A stretch of 43,650 nt of DNA, from the NCBI GenBank assembly GCA_017552985.1, contig JAFZNO010000069.1:1-43650 (forward strand), read 5' to 3'. This DNA comes from Lachnospiraceae bacterium (lineage in GTDB: Bacteria; Bacillota; Clostridia; Lachnospirales; Lachnospiraceae). Position numbers and translations under genes: made by a program. A model generated the notes under the pieces. It was given only the letters and a program-made list of their open reading frames with translations. It was not told the DNA's origin and did no database searches. Below, one piece after another: positions 1-7,759 of the stretch; position 1 is the first letter of the stretch, and each line of letters starts with the position of its first letter.

Positions 1-62
1 ATTAAACGAGTATTCAAATAAGAAATAAATGCGACGTACGAAAAGTGTGCTTGGGAGACGAA

Positions 63-1508
63 ATGAAGCAACTTAGCTTAAAAAAACAAACTATAATGTA
101 TGCGTTTGGTAATTATTCTCGCATAATCATGACATTGTTTTTAAATGCCATATTGGCAAGAATACTTAATGCGGATGATTATGGAATAGTAGCCGTCATT
201 ACGGTTTTCTCAACGCTGTTTGTTACGCTTTCGGACGTTGGAGTTGGACCGGCAATTGTACAGATAAAGGATTTGAAGATGAAGGAAGTGGAAGACATTT
301 ATTCCATTACCGTCTATCTTGCTTGTGCGTTGTCTGTTTTTTTTATGATACTTTCGGTCCCGATATCGCGTTTTTATAACGATGGAATATATGTTCCCAT
401 CGGTATTTTGTTAAGCGTTTCAATTTTTTTTAATATTTCAAACATGGTTCCTAATGGAATCCTGAATAAAGAGAAAAAGTTTGTATTTATTGCCCTGAGA
501 AATATCCTGGTATGCGTTGCCAGTTCGGTTATTGCCATTATGCTCGCTCTTGACGGGTGGGGCGTATATGCACTGGTATTTCAAAATATTATTTCAGCTA
601 TGCTTACTTACGCAGTAAATTATGTTGCGGTTAAGATTAAGCTTAGTAAAAAAATTGAATTTGATGGCATTAAAAAAATTGCAAAATTCTCAGGATTTCA
701 GTTCGCTTTTAATCTTGTCTGTTATATTTCCAGGAATTTAGATAATCTGCTTACGGGAAAATATTTAAGTGCCGGAGAGTTAGGGTTTTATAATAAGGCA
801 TATACGCTTATGCTTTATCCCGTAAATAACTTGACGGGTGTATTTATGCCTGTATTGCATCCGGTTTTGTCAGATTTCCAAAAAGAGCCGTTAGTAATTT
901 ATAATAAGTTTAAAAAGATTGCGCGTGCGTGTATGTTGGTAGGTTCCATTGTTTTTGCAACTTGCTATTTGGGATCGCGAGAAATGATTCAAATAGTTTT
1001 AGGCTCTGGCTGGGAAAAGACGGCTATTTGCTTCAGGTGGATGAGCATTGCGATGGTTCCGCAAATGATGAATTCGTGCGTCGGAGCCATATACCAATCA
1101 ATCGGTAATACAAAATTGCTTTTTTATAACAGTTGTATCAATGTATTGATTTCCGTTTTGGCAATTCTTTTGGGTGTTTTTTATTTTAAGAGTATTATTG
1201 GACTGTCAATATGTATTAGCATCGCGTATTTTTTTCATTTTATTGCAGCGCATTATATGTTAATGAAATTTGGTTTTCATGTCAGTTTTTTGCGATTCTT
1301 GTTGGAATTAAAAAAAGAAATATTCATTTTACTTACTATGGCATTGTCGTGTGTTCTTTACGGAGATTCAGGCAACGTGAATGTTTTTGCTTTGATCAAT
1401 AAAGTGATTTATTTGATGATCATATATGGTGTAATGGTGCTAATTACTCGTGAGTTTCGCTTCATTTTAGAAATCGTTAAGGGGAAGAAAAATGAAAAAC
1501 TTGATTAA
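63..1508 (+). CDS. Polysaccharide flippase (Wzx/MOP superfamily)
   Basis: This is a predicted 481-residue integral membrane protein with about a dozen hydrophobic segments along its whole length. Its opening (KKQTIMYAFGNYSRIIMTLF) and the LGFYNKAYTLMLYPVNNLTGVF stretch, split here as LGFYNKAYT and LMLYPVNNL, are typical of O-antigen/teichuronic-acid flippases that move lipid-linked sugar units across the membrane. The ATG at 63 is preferred over the in-frame GTG at 45 because GGGAG lies five bases upstream of the ATG. The gene is AT-rich and lacks the NAC-before-GTN habit seen in most of the window, which suggests acquisition with a surface-polysaccharide locus. It overlaps the next gene by 17 bases, so the two are probably translated together. 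The family call is firm; the exported sugar is unknown. Confidence 0.88.
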   Translation: MKQLSLKKQTIMYAFGNYSRIIMTLFLNAILARILNADDYGIVAVITVFSTLFVTLSDVGVGPAIVQIKDLKMKEVEDIYSITVYLACALSVFFMILSVPISRFYNDGIYVPIGILLSVSIFFNISNMVPNGILNKEKKFVFIALRNILVCVASSVIAIMLALDGWGVYALVFQNIISAMLTYAVNYVAVKIKLSKKIEFDGIKKIAKFSGFQFAFNLVCYISRNLDNLLTGKYLSAGELGFYNKAYTLMLYPVNNLTGVFMPVLHPVLSDFQKEPLVIYNKFKKIARACMLVGSIVFATCYLGSREMIQIVLGSGWEKTAICFRWMSIAMVPQMMNSCVGAIYQSIGNTKLLFYNSCINVLISVLAILLGVFYFKSIIGLSICISIAYFFHFIAAHYMLMKFGFHVSFLRFLLELKKEIFILLTMALSCVLYGDSGNVNVFALINKVIYLMIIYGVMVLITREFRFILEIVKGKKNEKLD

Positions 1509-2592
1509 AAAAGGAATAAATTATATGTTTTCATTCCGAAGCCGCGTAAAAGCGTCAATAAAAAGAAAAGAATATGGCGTAAAAACTATAAATGATTATT
1601 ATCGTGAAAAAAAGAGAATTGATGAGTTAGAGAATCGCATTGATTTTTATTCATTAGCTGGAACCGAACTGGCAGAACATGAAAAGAATTTGTCTTATCT
1701 TAGAACAATAGGAGACCTTGTTCCAAGAAAATCGTGGCTGGAAGAAAAAAGAAAAGAAAAGCAAGAATTAGAAAATGCAATATTTGGTGATTCTCAGGAT
1801 GCGTCTTTTTATGAACGCTTTCGTCCGGAGATTGATTATCTGAGATCTTGTCAAGAAATAAAGGTATTTCCGTATGCTTTTATGGATAAAAGTCAGGAAT
1901 TCAAGCAAAACTTGGCTGTTTACGAACAAGATAATTTGAGATATGTTATTCATAATAACAAGAAGCTTTTCTTTCCCAAAATGGATGACGATAGCTTAAA
2001 GGAAACCTACGTACAGCTAATTATGGAGCAAAATGACAATTCTCCGCATAAATATTTTAGCGAGACCGTGAAGTTTGAAAATGGAATCTTCGTTGACGTT
2101 GGTTCGGCGGAAGGAATTATTTCGCTGGACGTGATTGAAAAAGCTAAGGAAATCTATTTGTTTGAAAGTTCCGAGGAATGGGTTAATGCACTGCGAAAAA
2201 CCTTTGCGGATTATAAAGACAAAATTCACGTCATTCAGAAATATGCAGGCAGGGTAGATGGAGATGAAACGATTTCGCTAAATACGGTTTTGAGCAAATA
2301 TGAAAATGAAGACATATTTATAAAAATGGACGTGGAAGGCATGGAATTAGAGGTCCTTTGTGGATGCACAAACGTTATGCAGAATAACAATTGTAAGTTT
2401 GCATGTGCTAGTTATCATACCCAGTCTATGGAAGAAAAACTGAAAAAATTCTTTGATAACTATAACTATAAAACGGAAACTAGTGATGGATACATGTTGT
2501 TTATATATGGAGCATTGACCATGAAAAATGGTATGTATGAAAAAATGGAGTTTCCATACTTTAGGAAAGGTTTGGTAAGGGCATATAAATAA
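1492..2592 (+). CDS. FkbM-family methyltransferase
   Basis: This 366-residue protein has a charged, probably helical N-terminal half (about 190 residues) followed by an FkbM-type S-adenosylmethionine-dependent methyltransferase domain. The domain shows FVDVGSAEGIISLDV near residue 199 (the SAM-binding loop), an acidic LFESSE strand end, and KMDVEGMELEVL near residue 278, a hallmark of FkbM enzymes. Such enzymes usually O-methylate sugars in surface polysaccharides, which fits the flippase just upstream. AAGGGGA sits before the ATG at 1492, inside the end of the flippase gene. The N-terminal half has no domain I recognise. The acceptor sugar cannot be deduced from sequence. Confidence 0.85.
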   Translation: MKNLIKKGINYMFSFRSRVKASIKRKEYGVKTINDYYREKKRIDELENRIDFYSLAGTELAEHEKNLSYLRTIGDLVPRKSWLEEKRKEKQELENAIFGDSQDASFYERFRPEIDYLRSCQEIKVFPYAFMDKSQEFKQNLAVYEQDNLRYVIHNNKKLFFPKMDDDSLKETYVQLIMEQNDNSPHKYFSETVKFENGIFVDVGSAEGIISLDVIEKAKEIYLFESSEEWVNALRKTFADYKDKIHVIQKYAGRVDGDETISLNTVLSKYENEDIFIKMDVEGMELEVLCGCTNVMQNNNCKFACASYHTQSMEEKLKKFFDNYNYKTETSDGYMLFIYGALTMKNGMYEKMEFPYFRKGLVRAYK

Positions 2593-2604
2593 AATGTTTC
2601 CACC

Positions 2605-2633
2605 TTGACTATCCATCCCAAAAGTCGTATTAT
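2605..2633 (+). promoter_or_regulatory. Sigma-A promoter of manC
   Basis: TTGACT at 2605-2610 and TATTAT at 2628-2633 are separated by exactly 17 bases, which matches the vegetative consensus well. The predicted start lies near 2640, giving a short leader before the manC ATG at 2669. It shows that manC can be transcribed independently of the polysaccharide genes upstream. Confidence 0.75.
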
Positions 2634-2668
2634 TATACTAGTCACCTTATAATGTCGGGGGTAGCGAT

Positions 2669-3994
2669 ATGAATATTATTTTACTTTCCGGTGGGTCGGG
2701 CAAGCGCCTGTGGCCCCTTAGCAATGACATTAGAAGTAAGCAGTTTCTGAAACTCTTTAAGAATCGTGACGGTTCCTATGAGTCCATGATCCAGAGAGTT
2801 TATAAACAATTGAATAACGTGGGAATTTCGACGCACGTAACCGTTGCGACGAGCAAGAAGCAGCTTTCTGAGATTTATGATCAGCTTGGATCTAACGTAG
2901 ACGTGTGCGTAGAGCCTGTCAGAAAGGATACGTTCCCGGCAATCGCGCTTTCCGCCGCTTATCTTGTGGAAAAGAACGGCGTGAGACCTACGGAAGCCGT
3001 TGTGGTATGTCCCGTGGACCCGCTGGTTACGTCGGATTATTTTAGAGCGTTGATCGCTTTGCAGTATCAGGCAGAGAATGGAAACGCGAATATTGTGTTG
3101 ATGGGCATTGTGCCGACGCACAACGCGGATAAATATGGTTATATCATTCCTGACGGCGATAAGAAGCTTGCCATGGTGAAGACCTTTAAGGAAAAGCCCA
3201 ACAGGGATGAGGCAAAGCAGTTCATTGAGCAGGGCGCGCTGTGGAACGGCGGCGTTTTCGCCATGAAGCTTCAGTATATCCTGGATAAGGCCGAAGAGCT
3301 GCTTGGATACAGCAAGTATCAGGATCTTTTGGATCATTATTTGGAGTTTGAGGAGCAATCCTTTGACTGTGCAGTGGTAGAAAAGGAACTGAATTGTCAG
3401 GTAATGAAGTTTACCGGCGAGTGGGCTGACATGGGAACTTGGAATACGTTGTCCAAGGCCATTTCAGATCCCGTTATCGGTAAGGGTGTCATCGACGATA
3501 CTTCCACGGACGTTCAGATCTTAAATGAGATGGACGTACCCATTTTGGCGATGGGCCTTCATGACGTGGTGATTTCGGCGTCTCCGGACGGCATCTTGGT
3601 CAGCGATAAGGAGACGAGTACCTTTATCAAGCCTTTTGTGGATGAGTTTGATGAAAAGGTCCGTTTTGCGGAGAAGAGTTGGGGAACCTTCAAGGTTCTG
3701 GACATTGAATCCGGCAGCATGACGTTAAAGGTTACGCTGAATCGCGGAAATTCGATGAATTATCACAGCCATAAGAACCGTGATGAGATTTGGATCGTGA
3801 TCAGTGGCGAGGGTACGGCCACGCTGGATGGTCGGCGGAGCAACGTAAAGAAGGGCGACATCATTACGATGAGAGCCGGTTGCAAGCATACGATCACGGC
3901 TTCGAAGGAGTTGAAACTCATCGAGCTTCAGCTTGGGGAAGAGATTCGTGAGGATGACAAGCAAAAATTTGACCTTCCCGAAGCACAAAAGTAA
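2669..3994 (+). CDS. manC: Mannose-1-phosphate guanylyltransferase / mannose-6-phosphate isomerase
   Basis: This bifunctional-type enzyme (441 residues) makes GDP-mannose from mannose-1-phosphate and GTP; the C-terminal cupin is the isomerase-type domain of the ManC/AlgA/CpsB family. The N-terminus carries the nucleotidyltransferase signature LLSGGSGKRLWPLS followed by SKQFLKLF, then FKEKPN and the WNGGVFA stretch. The C-terminal cupin (about residues 330-435) shows MNYHSHKNRDEIWIVISGEG with metal-binding-type histidines. GGGGG precedes the ATG. The gene has its own promoter and a strong terminator after it. GDP-mannose feeds surface-polysaccharide synthesis, consistent with the flippase and methyltransferase upstream. 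Length is slightly below the 470-480 residues common in proteobacterial ManC. Confidence 0.93.
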   Translation: MNIILLSGGSGKRLWPLSNDIRSKQFLKLFKNRDGSYESMIQRVYKQLNNVGISTHVTVATSKKQLSEIYDQLGSNVDVCVEPVRKDTFPAIALSAAYLVEKNGVRPTEAVVVCPVDPLVTSDYFRALIALQYQAENGNANIVLMGIVPTHNADKYGYIIPDGDKKLAMVKTFKEKPNRDEAKQFIEQGALWNGGVFAMKLQYILDKAEELLGYSKYQDLLDHYLEFEEQSFDCAVVEKELNCQVMKFTGEWADMGTWNTLSKAISDPVIGKGVIDDTSTDVQILNEMDVPILAMGLHDVVISASPDGILVSDKETSTFIKPFVDEFDEKVRFAEKSWGTFKVLDIESGSMTLKVTLNRGNSMNYHSHKNRDEIWIVISGEGTATLDGRRSNVKKGDIITMRAGCKHTITASKELKLIELQLGEEIREDDKQKFDLPEAQK

Positions 3995-4036
3995 AAAAAG
4001 TGCTTGAATTGTAGCAATTGAATATATTGAACGAAT

Positions 4037-4077
4037 AAATGGAGAGATTGTATATCGGCAATCTCTCCATTTTTGTT
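4037..4077 (+). terminator. Rho-independent terminator after manC
   Basis: A perfect 13-base stem (AATGGAGAGATTG at 4038-4050 with its complement at 4059-4071) closes an eight-base loop and runs into a T-rich tail. It ends the manC transcript. Confidence 0.9.
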
Positions 4078-4081
4078 TAGT

Positions 4082-4124
4082 CAACTTACCTCAAAATAAG
4101 TTGCTTTTACGTAAAAGTAAGTTG
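4082..4124. repeat. Repeat cluster with alternative pairing (CAACTTA / TAAGTTG)
   Basis: One CAACTTA (4082-4088) is followed by two TAAGTTG copies (4097-4103 and 4118-4124), with a perfect palindrome CTTTTACGTAAAAG (4104-4117) between them. CAACTTA can pair with either copy; with the distal one the stem grows to eight bases (CAACTTAC/GTAAGTTG). The block lies between the manC terminator and the candidate promoter of the accessory region. It could be an operator array or a pair of mutually exclusive hairpins. No function can be assigned from sequence alone. Confidence 0.6.
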
Positions 4125-4145
4125 CATTGACTGAAACAAGAGAAT

Positions 4146-4176
4146 TTGATTTACTATACATGGGTTTTTTTATAAA
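4146..4176 (+). promoter_or_regulatory. Possible promoter for the secreted-protein array
   Basis: TTGATT (4146-4151) and TATAAA (4171-4176) are separated by 19 bases, longer than ideal. This is the best candidate between the manC terminator and the first gene of the accessory region. TATACA at 4155-4160 is an alternative -10 box without a well-spaced -35. Confidence 0.35.
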
Positions 4177-4226
4177 TATTTAGTAACTGTTCACTTGGAA
4201 ACGCTGTTTGAATGTGAGGATGGATT

Positions 4227-4319
4227 ATGGAAAATAACGTAGTGAAAGATTGGATCATCAACTTTATTACGGCCGTAGTTTTGATCGGCGTTCTGGTGCT
4301 GTCAGTTATTTCGCTGTAA
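4227..4319 (+). CDS. 30-residue single-span membrane peptide
   Basis: This short open frame encodes a 30-residue peptide: a polar start (MENNVVKDW) followed by about twenty hydrophobic residues ending SVISL, i.e. one membrane span. GTGAGGA (4214-4220) lies six bases before the ATG, a good ribosome binding site. It is the first gene after the candidate promoter and lies 42 bases ahead of the first secreted paralog. It could be a small regulatory membrane peptide, a type I toxin-like peptide, or a leader peptide for the array; nothing in the sequence decides among these. A chance frame of this size is possible, so confidence is moderate. Confidence 0.45.
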   Translation: MENNVVKDWIINFITAVVLIGVLVLSVISL

Positions 4320-4361
4320 GTAGTAAAATACTTTTAGCGAAAAAAGAGGGGGAAATCAAAT

Positions 4362-5099
4362 ATGGGAAAACGATTGAAAAGATCAATTTCCAAAAAGCTT
4401 TTATGCTTTTCGACGGCTATTGTGATGTTAGCCGTAATTCTTGTGCCGTCACTTCCGGCAAATGCAATCACCACGAAAACAAAAGAATGTATCGAATTAT
4501 ATTATGGCGGAACGATTAGTCGGTCAGTCAATACAAGCCAGTTACAATATAATTTGGCAACCAAAACTCTCACCCTAAAAGGGGGAAACTATCATTGTTT
4601 TGAATGCTGTTTTTTAAGAAGTAACGTGAAGGGATTAAGGATCTATCTGGAAAAGGACGTAACTATTTATGACGGTTATCTTAGCCTGAGCGGAGACACA
4701 ACGATCACGGGACCGGGAAAGCTGACCATCGTTCCATCCTCGGAGTATACGGTTCTTCCTATGGCGATCGGCGTGGATCCCGGATGCAAGTTAACAATTG
4801 AATATGCCAATGTGGACGTAAGTGCTTCCTCCTATCTGAGCGAAATATTTGGAAGCCGGGCCATTTGTGGAGGTTTGGATTCGCAGCTGGTCATCAGGGA
4901 TTCCAACCTTCATGCCAAAGGAGAGAAAGGTGCGATTTCAATATTTGAAAGAGGGATTATGCTTTCGTTTTGTAACGTGACTTCTCCGTTGGTCGTAAAA
5001 AAGATTAAGGGTTCCTTTTATGAAAGTAATGGAAAAAATCCGGCAAAGGAGATTACGATTAAAAGCTTAACGAAAATAAACGAAGTGCGGAAGCGATAA
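4362..5099 (+). CDS. Secreted array protein 1 (no Ig-like domains)
   Basis: This 245-residue protein is the short member of a four-gene tandem family. It has a Sec signal peptide: a KRLKRSISKK basic start, a hydrophobic core, and likely cleavage after PANA near residue 35. The mature part is a repetitive beta-rich domain with the family motif DTTITGPGKLTIVP, then a KLTIEYANVDV strand pair, similar in style to parallel beta-solenoid surface domains. It ends at AKEITIKSL plus a short basic tail, exactly where paralogs 2-4 continue into Ig-like domains, so it may be a natural short form or a deletion product. AGAGGGGGA precedes the ATG. There is no cell-wall anchor motif, so it is probably released or loosely held. 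Function unknown. Confidence 0.75.
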   Translation: MGKRLKRSISKKLLCFSTAIVMLAVILVPSLPANAITTKTKECIELYYGGTISRSVNTSQLQYNLATKTLTLKGGNYHCFECCFLRSNVKGLRIYLEKDVTIYDGYLSLSGDTTITGPGKLTIVPSSEYTVLPMAIGVDPGCKLTIEYANVDVSASSYLSEIFGSRAICGGLDSQLVIRDSNLHAKGEKGAISIFERGIMLSFCNVTSPLVVKKIKGSFYESNGKNPAKEITIKSLTKINEVRKR

Positions 5100-5156
5100 T
5101 TGGGGGATCATTTCGGCGCAGGCCGTGATGAATAAAAAAGAGGGGGAAAATTGAAT

Positions 5157-6419
5157 ATGGGAAAACATTGCGTAAGGTCACTTTACAAAAAGCTTTTATG
5201 TATTTCAGCGGCGATTATAATGATGAGCGTGATTCTGTTACCGTCACTTCCGGTAAAAGCTGTTTATCTTGATCCTCAGGTTCAGTTTTTTGATACTGGC
5301 TGGCTTCAACGGTCGAGAAATACGGATTTATATTATTTTAATTATGATAATAGAACGCTTTATTTGAAGGGGAAACCTATACATTGCGGTAATAGGGAGT
5401 TTCTCCATAATATGCTTCCTGATCTGAGGATTTACGTTGAAAGTGACACGACTATTTATGGCGGTGAGATTCATATATATGCAAACACGAAAATCACTGG
5501 CCCCGGGAAATTGACAATTGTTCCAAATTCAAGCAGGGCTACGCTTTTACGTCCGATTTACGTGGTAAACGGCAGTACGTTAACAATTGAAAACGCAAAG
5601 TTAGACTTAACGGCGCAGGCCAGCCGCGGAACTTGCGCAGCCATTCTTGGAGAGGGTTATCGGGAATCGTTGGTTATTAGGAATTCCGTGGTTTCAGCAA
5701 AGGGCAGGACGGCTGCAATTGCTAATTTTGGAGGCGGAATATCGATTCAAAACGACAGTATTGTTTTTCCTAAATTTGGATCTGTTAGAAATGGTTCGAT
5801 ATATGCGACCTCTTCAAGTAATGATTATGCAAAAGAAGTTAGGATTTCCAACTTTTTCTTTACTCAGCAGCCTGATTATACCGTGAATGGCCCTGTTGGT
5901 GATTACGTGACTCTTAAGGTTGCTGCTAGCCTTACGCCTTCGAAATATCAGTGGCAGAGATATAACAGAGAAAAATCGAAATGGGAAAACGTTAGTTATA
6001 CGGGTGCACAATCCAGTACCATTAAGTTTAAGGTCAGTGAAGACATGTATTCTTGGAGATTCCGTTGCCTTGTAACGCGGGGCGATGAAACTTTGACTTC
6101 CAATGAGGCGGAAATCAAAGTTCTTGCAAAGATTACCAGCCAGCCGGCAAGCACGGTTTACGTTAATTCAGGATCTACTGCAAGACTTTCCGTCACTGCA
6201 CAGGGCTCCATCAGTAGATATTCGTGGCAGTATTATAACGAAAGCACGGGAAGATGGTTAAGCCTGACCGAAGGCGGTAATTTCCGCGGCGTAAATACGA
6301 ATCAGCTTACAGTAAAGGGAAATTCGGATACTCAGGGAATGAAGTTTAGATGTTCTGTTATGAATAGATTTGGATACACCACTTATACGGACGGAACTAC
6401 GCTAAACGTTAGAAATTAA
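5157..6419 (+). CDS. Secreted array protein 2 (beta-solenoid-like domain plus two Ig-like domains)
   Basis: This 420-residue paralog has a Sec signal peptide (basic MGKHCVRSLYKK, hydrophobic core, cleavage likely after PVKA). Residues about 36-225 form the repetitive beta domain with TKITGPGKLTIVP and STLTIENAKLDL. Two Ig-like domains follow (about 230-325 and 328-420), each with the W near the first strand (YQWQRYNREKSKWENV; YSWQYYNESTGRW) and the FRC strand (WRFRCLVT; MKFRCSVMN). The ATG at 5157 is chosen over the TTG at 5151 because it aligns with the MGK start and ribosome-binding-site spacing of copy 1. It ends without an LPXTG motif or a C-terminal membrane span. Adhesion or glycan binding is a reasonable guess only. 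Confidence 0.8.
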   Translation: MGKHCVRSLYKKLLCISAAIIMMSVILLPSLPVKAVYLDPQVQFFDTGWLQRSRNTDLYYFNYDNRTLYLKGKPIHCGNREFLHNMLPDLRIYVESDTTIYGGEIHIYANTKITGPGKLTIVPNSSRATLLRPIYVVNGSTLTIENAKLDLTAQASRGTCAAILGEGYRESLVIRNSVVSAKGRTAAIANFGGGISIQNDSIVFPKFGSVRNGSIYATSSSNDYAKEVRISNFFFTQQPDYTVNGPVGDYVTLKVAASLTPSKYQWQRYNREKSKWENVSYTGAQSSTIKFKVSEDMYSWRFRCLVTRGDETLTSNEAEIKVLAKITSQPASTVYVNSGSTARLSVTAQGSISRYSWQYYNESTGRWLSLTEGGNFRGVNTNQLTVKGNSDTQGMKFRCSVMNRFGYTTYTDGTTLNVRN

Positions 6420-6441
6420 AAAAGAAAAAGAGGGTAAAAAA

Positions 6442-7713
6442 ATGAATTCAAGAACACAAACAGTAAAATCACTTTACAAAAAGTTACTGTGTTTTGCGGC
6501 GGCTTTTGCCATGATGGCCGTGATCCTTTTGCCGTCCGTTACGGTAAAAGCGGCTAACGAACTGTTGTATTTATACGGACAGGGATATCGCAGCGGCTAT
6601 AGTTCGTTTGAAAACGCATTATTTAAGTACGATGCAAATGCAAAAAAGCTTACCCTAAAAAGAGCGTCCATAGCTTGCCAGGGTCGGCCGTACGTTATCA
6701 GCTCAGTACAGGGACTAACTGTTTGCGTGGAAAAGGACGTAGCTGTTTATGGAGGAGATTTTACTCTGAGAGCAGATACGACAATTACCGGCCCGGGGAA
6801 ATTGACCATTGCGCAGGATTCTAAAGGAGCACCTTTGACCGTAGGAATTTACGTGACGGACGGAGGCAAGTTGACAATTGATAACGCTAATATAGACGTT
6901 AACGTGGAAGATACGCGTGTTCCTAATTTTCAAACCTGGGCAATTTGCGGCGACGAGTCTGGAGAGCGTCTGATTGTGAAGAATTCCGTAATCCATGCAA
7001 AGGCAAATTATGCTGCAATTTGTGATTTTGATGGTTTTATGGATCTTACCGGTTGTAACGTCGTTTCTCCCAGGTACGCAGTTACAAAGCGTGGCAACGT
7101 TTATCAAAGCGATGGCACAACCTTTGCAAAGGAAGCCAAAATTTCAAATTTGTACATCGTAAATCAGCCCGAAAGTCGCGTGACGGGTGCGGTTGGAGAT
7201 TACGTAACCCTAAAAGTTACCGCAAATCGTGCAGGCGCTAAGTATCAGTGGCAAAGATATAACAGGGAAAGATCCAGATGGGAAAACGTAAGTTTTAGCG
7301 GTGCTCAGTCCAGCACCATGCGTTTCCAGGTGAGTGAGGACATGTATTCCTGGAGATTCCGTTGCGTTATCACGAGCGGTTCGGAAACAATCAATACGGA
7401 TGACGTCAACCTCAAAGTTGTTGCAAAGATCACGAACCAGCCGGCAACTTCGGTTTACGTTAACTCCGGATCGAATGCAATCCTTTCCGTTACGGCAGAA
7501 GGATCTATTATGAGTTATGTTTGGCAGTATTATAATCAGAGAACTGGAAAGTGGGTAAACCTGACGGAGGGCGGTAACTTTAGCAACGTTAGGACAAGAT
7601 CCATGACGGTAAAAGGAAACGATAGTACGCAAGGAATGTATTTTAGGTGTGCGGTCACCAATAAGTTTGGATATACCGTATATACGGACGGAACAATTTT
7701 GCGGGTGAGATAA
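6442..7713 (+). CDS. Secreted array protein 3 (beta-solenoid-like domain plus two Ig-like domains)
   Basis: This 423-residue paralog starts 22 bases after copy 2 and has AGAGGG before its ATG. The signal peptide ends VTVKA-A near residue 36. The N-terminal repetitive domain carries DTTITGPGKLTIAQ and GKLTIDNANIDV; the Ig-like pair shows YQWQRYNRERSRWENV with WRFRCVIT, and YVWQYYNQRTGKW with YFRCAVTN. The Ig part is close to copy 4 even at DNA level, while the N-terminal domain differs strongly, which is what one expects if that domain carries the binding specificity. No anchor motif is visible. Lack of a long intergenic gap suggests co-transcription along the array. Confidence 0.8.
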   Translation: MNSRTQTVKSLYKKLLCFAAAFAMMAVILLPSVTVKAANELLYLYGQGYRSGYSSFENALFKYDANAKKLTLKRASIACQGRPYVISSVQGLTVCVEKDVAVYGGDFTLRADTTITGPGKLTIAQDSKGAPLTVGIYVTDGGKLTIDNANIDVNVEDTRVPNFQTWAICGDESGERLIVKNSVIHAKANYAAICDFDGFMDLTGCNVVSPRYAVTKRGNVYQSDGTTFAKEAKISNLYIVNQPESRVTGAVGDYVTLKVTANRAGAKYQWQRYNRERSRWENVSFSGAQSSTMRFQVSEDMYSWRFRCVITSGSETINTDDVNLKVVAKITNQPATSVYVNSGSNAILSVTAEGSIMSYVWQYYNQRTGKWVNLTEGGNFSNVRTRSMTVKGNDSTQGMYFRCAVTNKFGYTVYTDGTILRVR

Positions 7714-7759
7714 AGGGGCCATGCCTTTAAAGAAAGGAAGATGTCCCGGGAGGAGAAAA

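Noticed and set aside
1-21. Possible tail of an upstream gene (ending IKRVFK, stop at 19-21)
   Set aside because: Only six codons are visible and other frames also end nearby; not enough to call a feature.
4250-4519. 89-codon frame overlapping the small membrane peptide and the first secreted gene
   Set aside because: No ribosome binding site, and it overlaps two better-supported frames.
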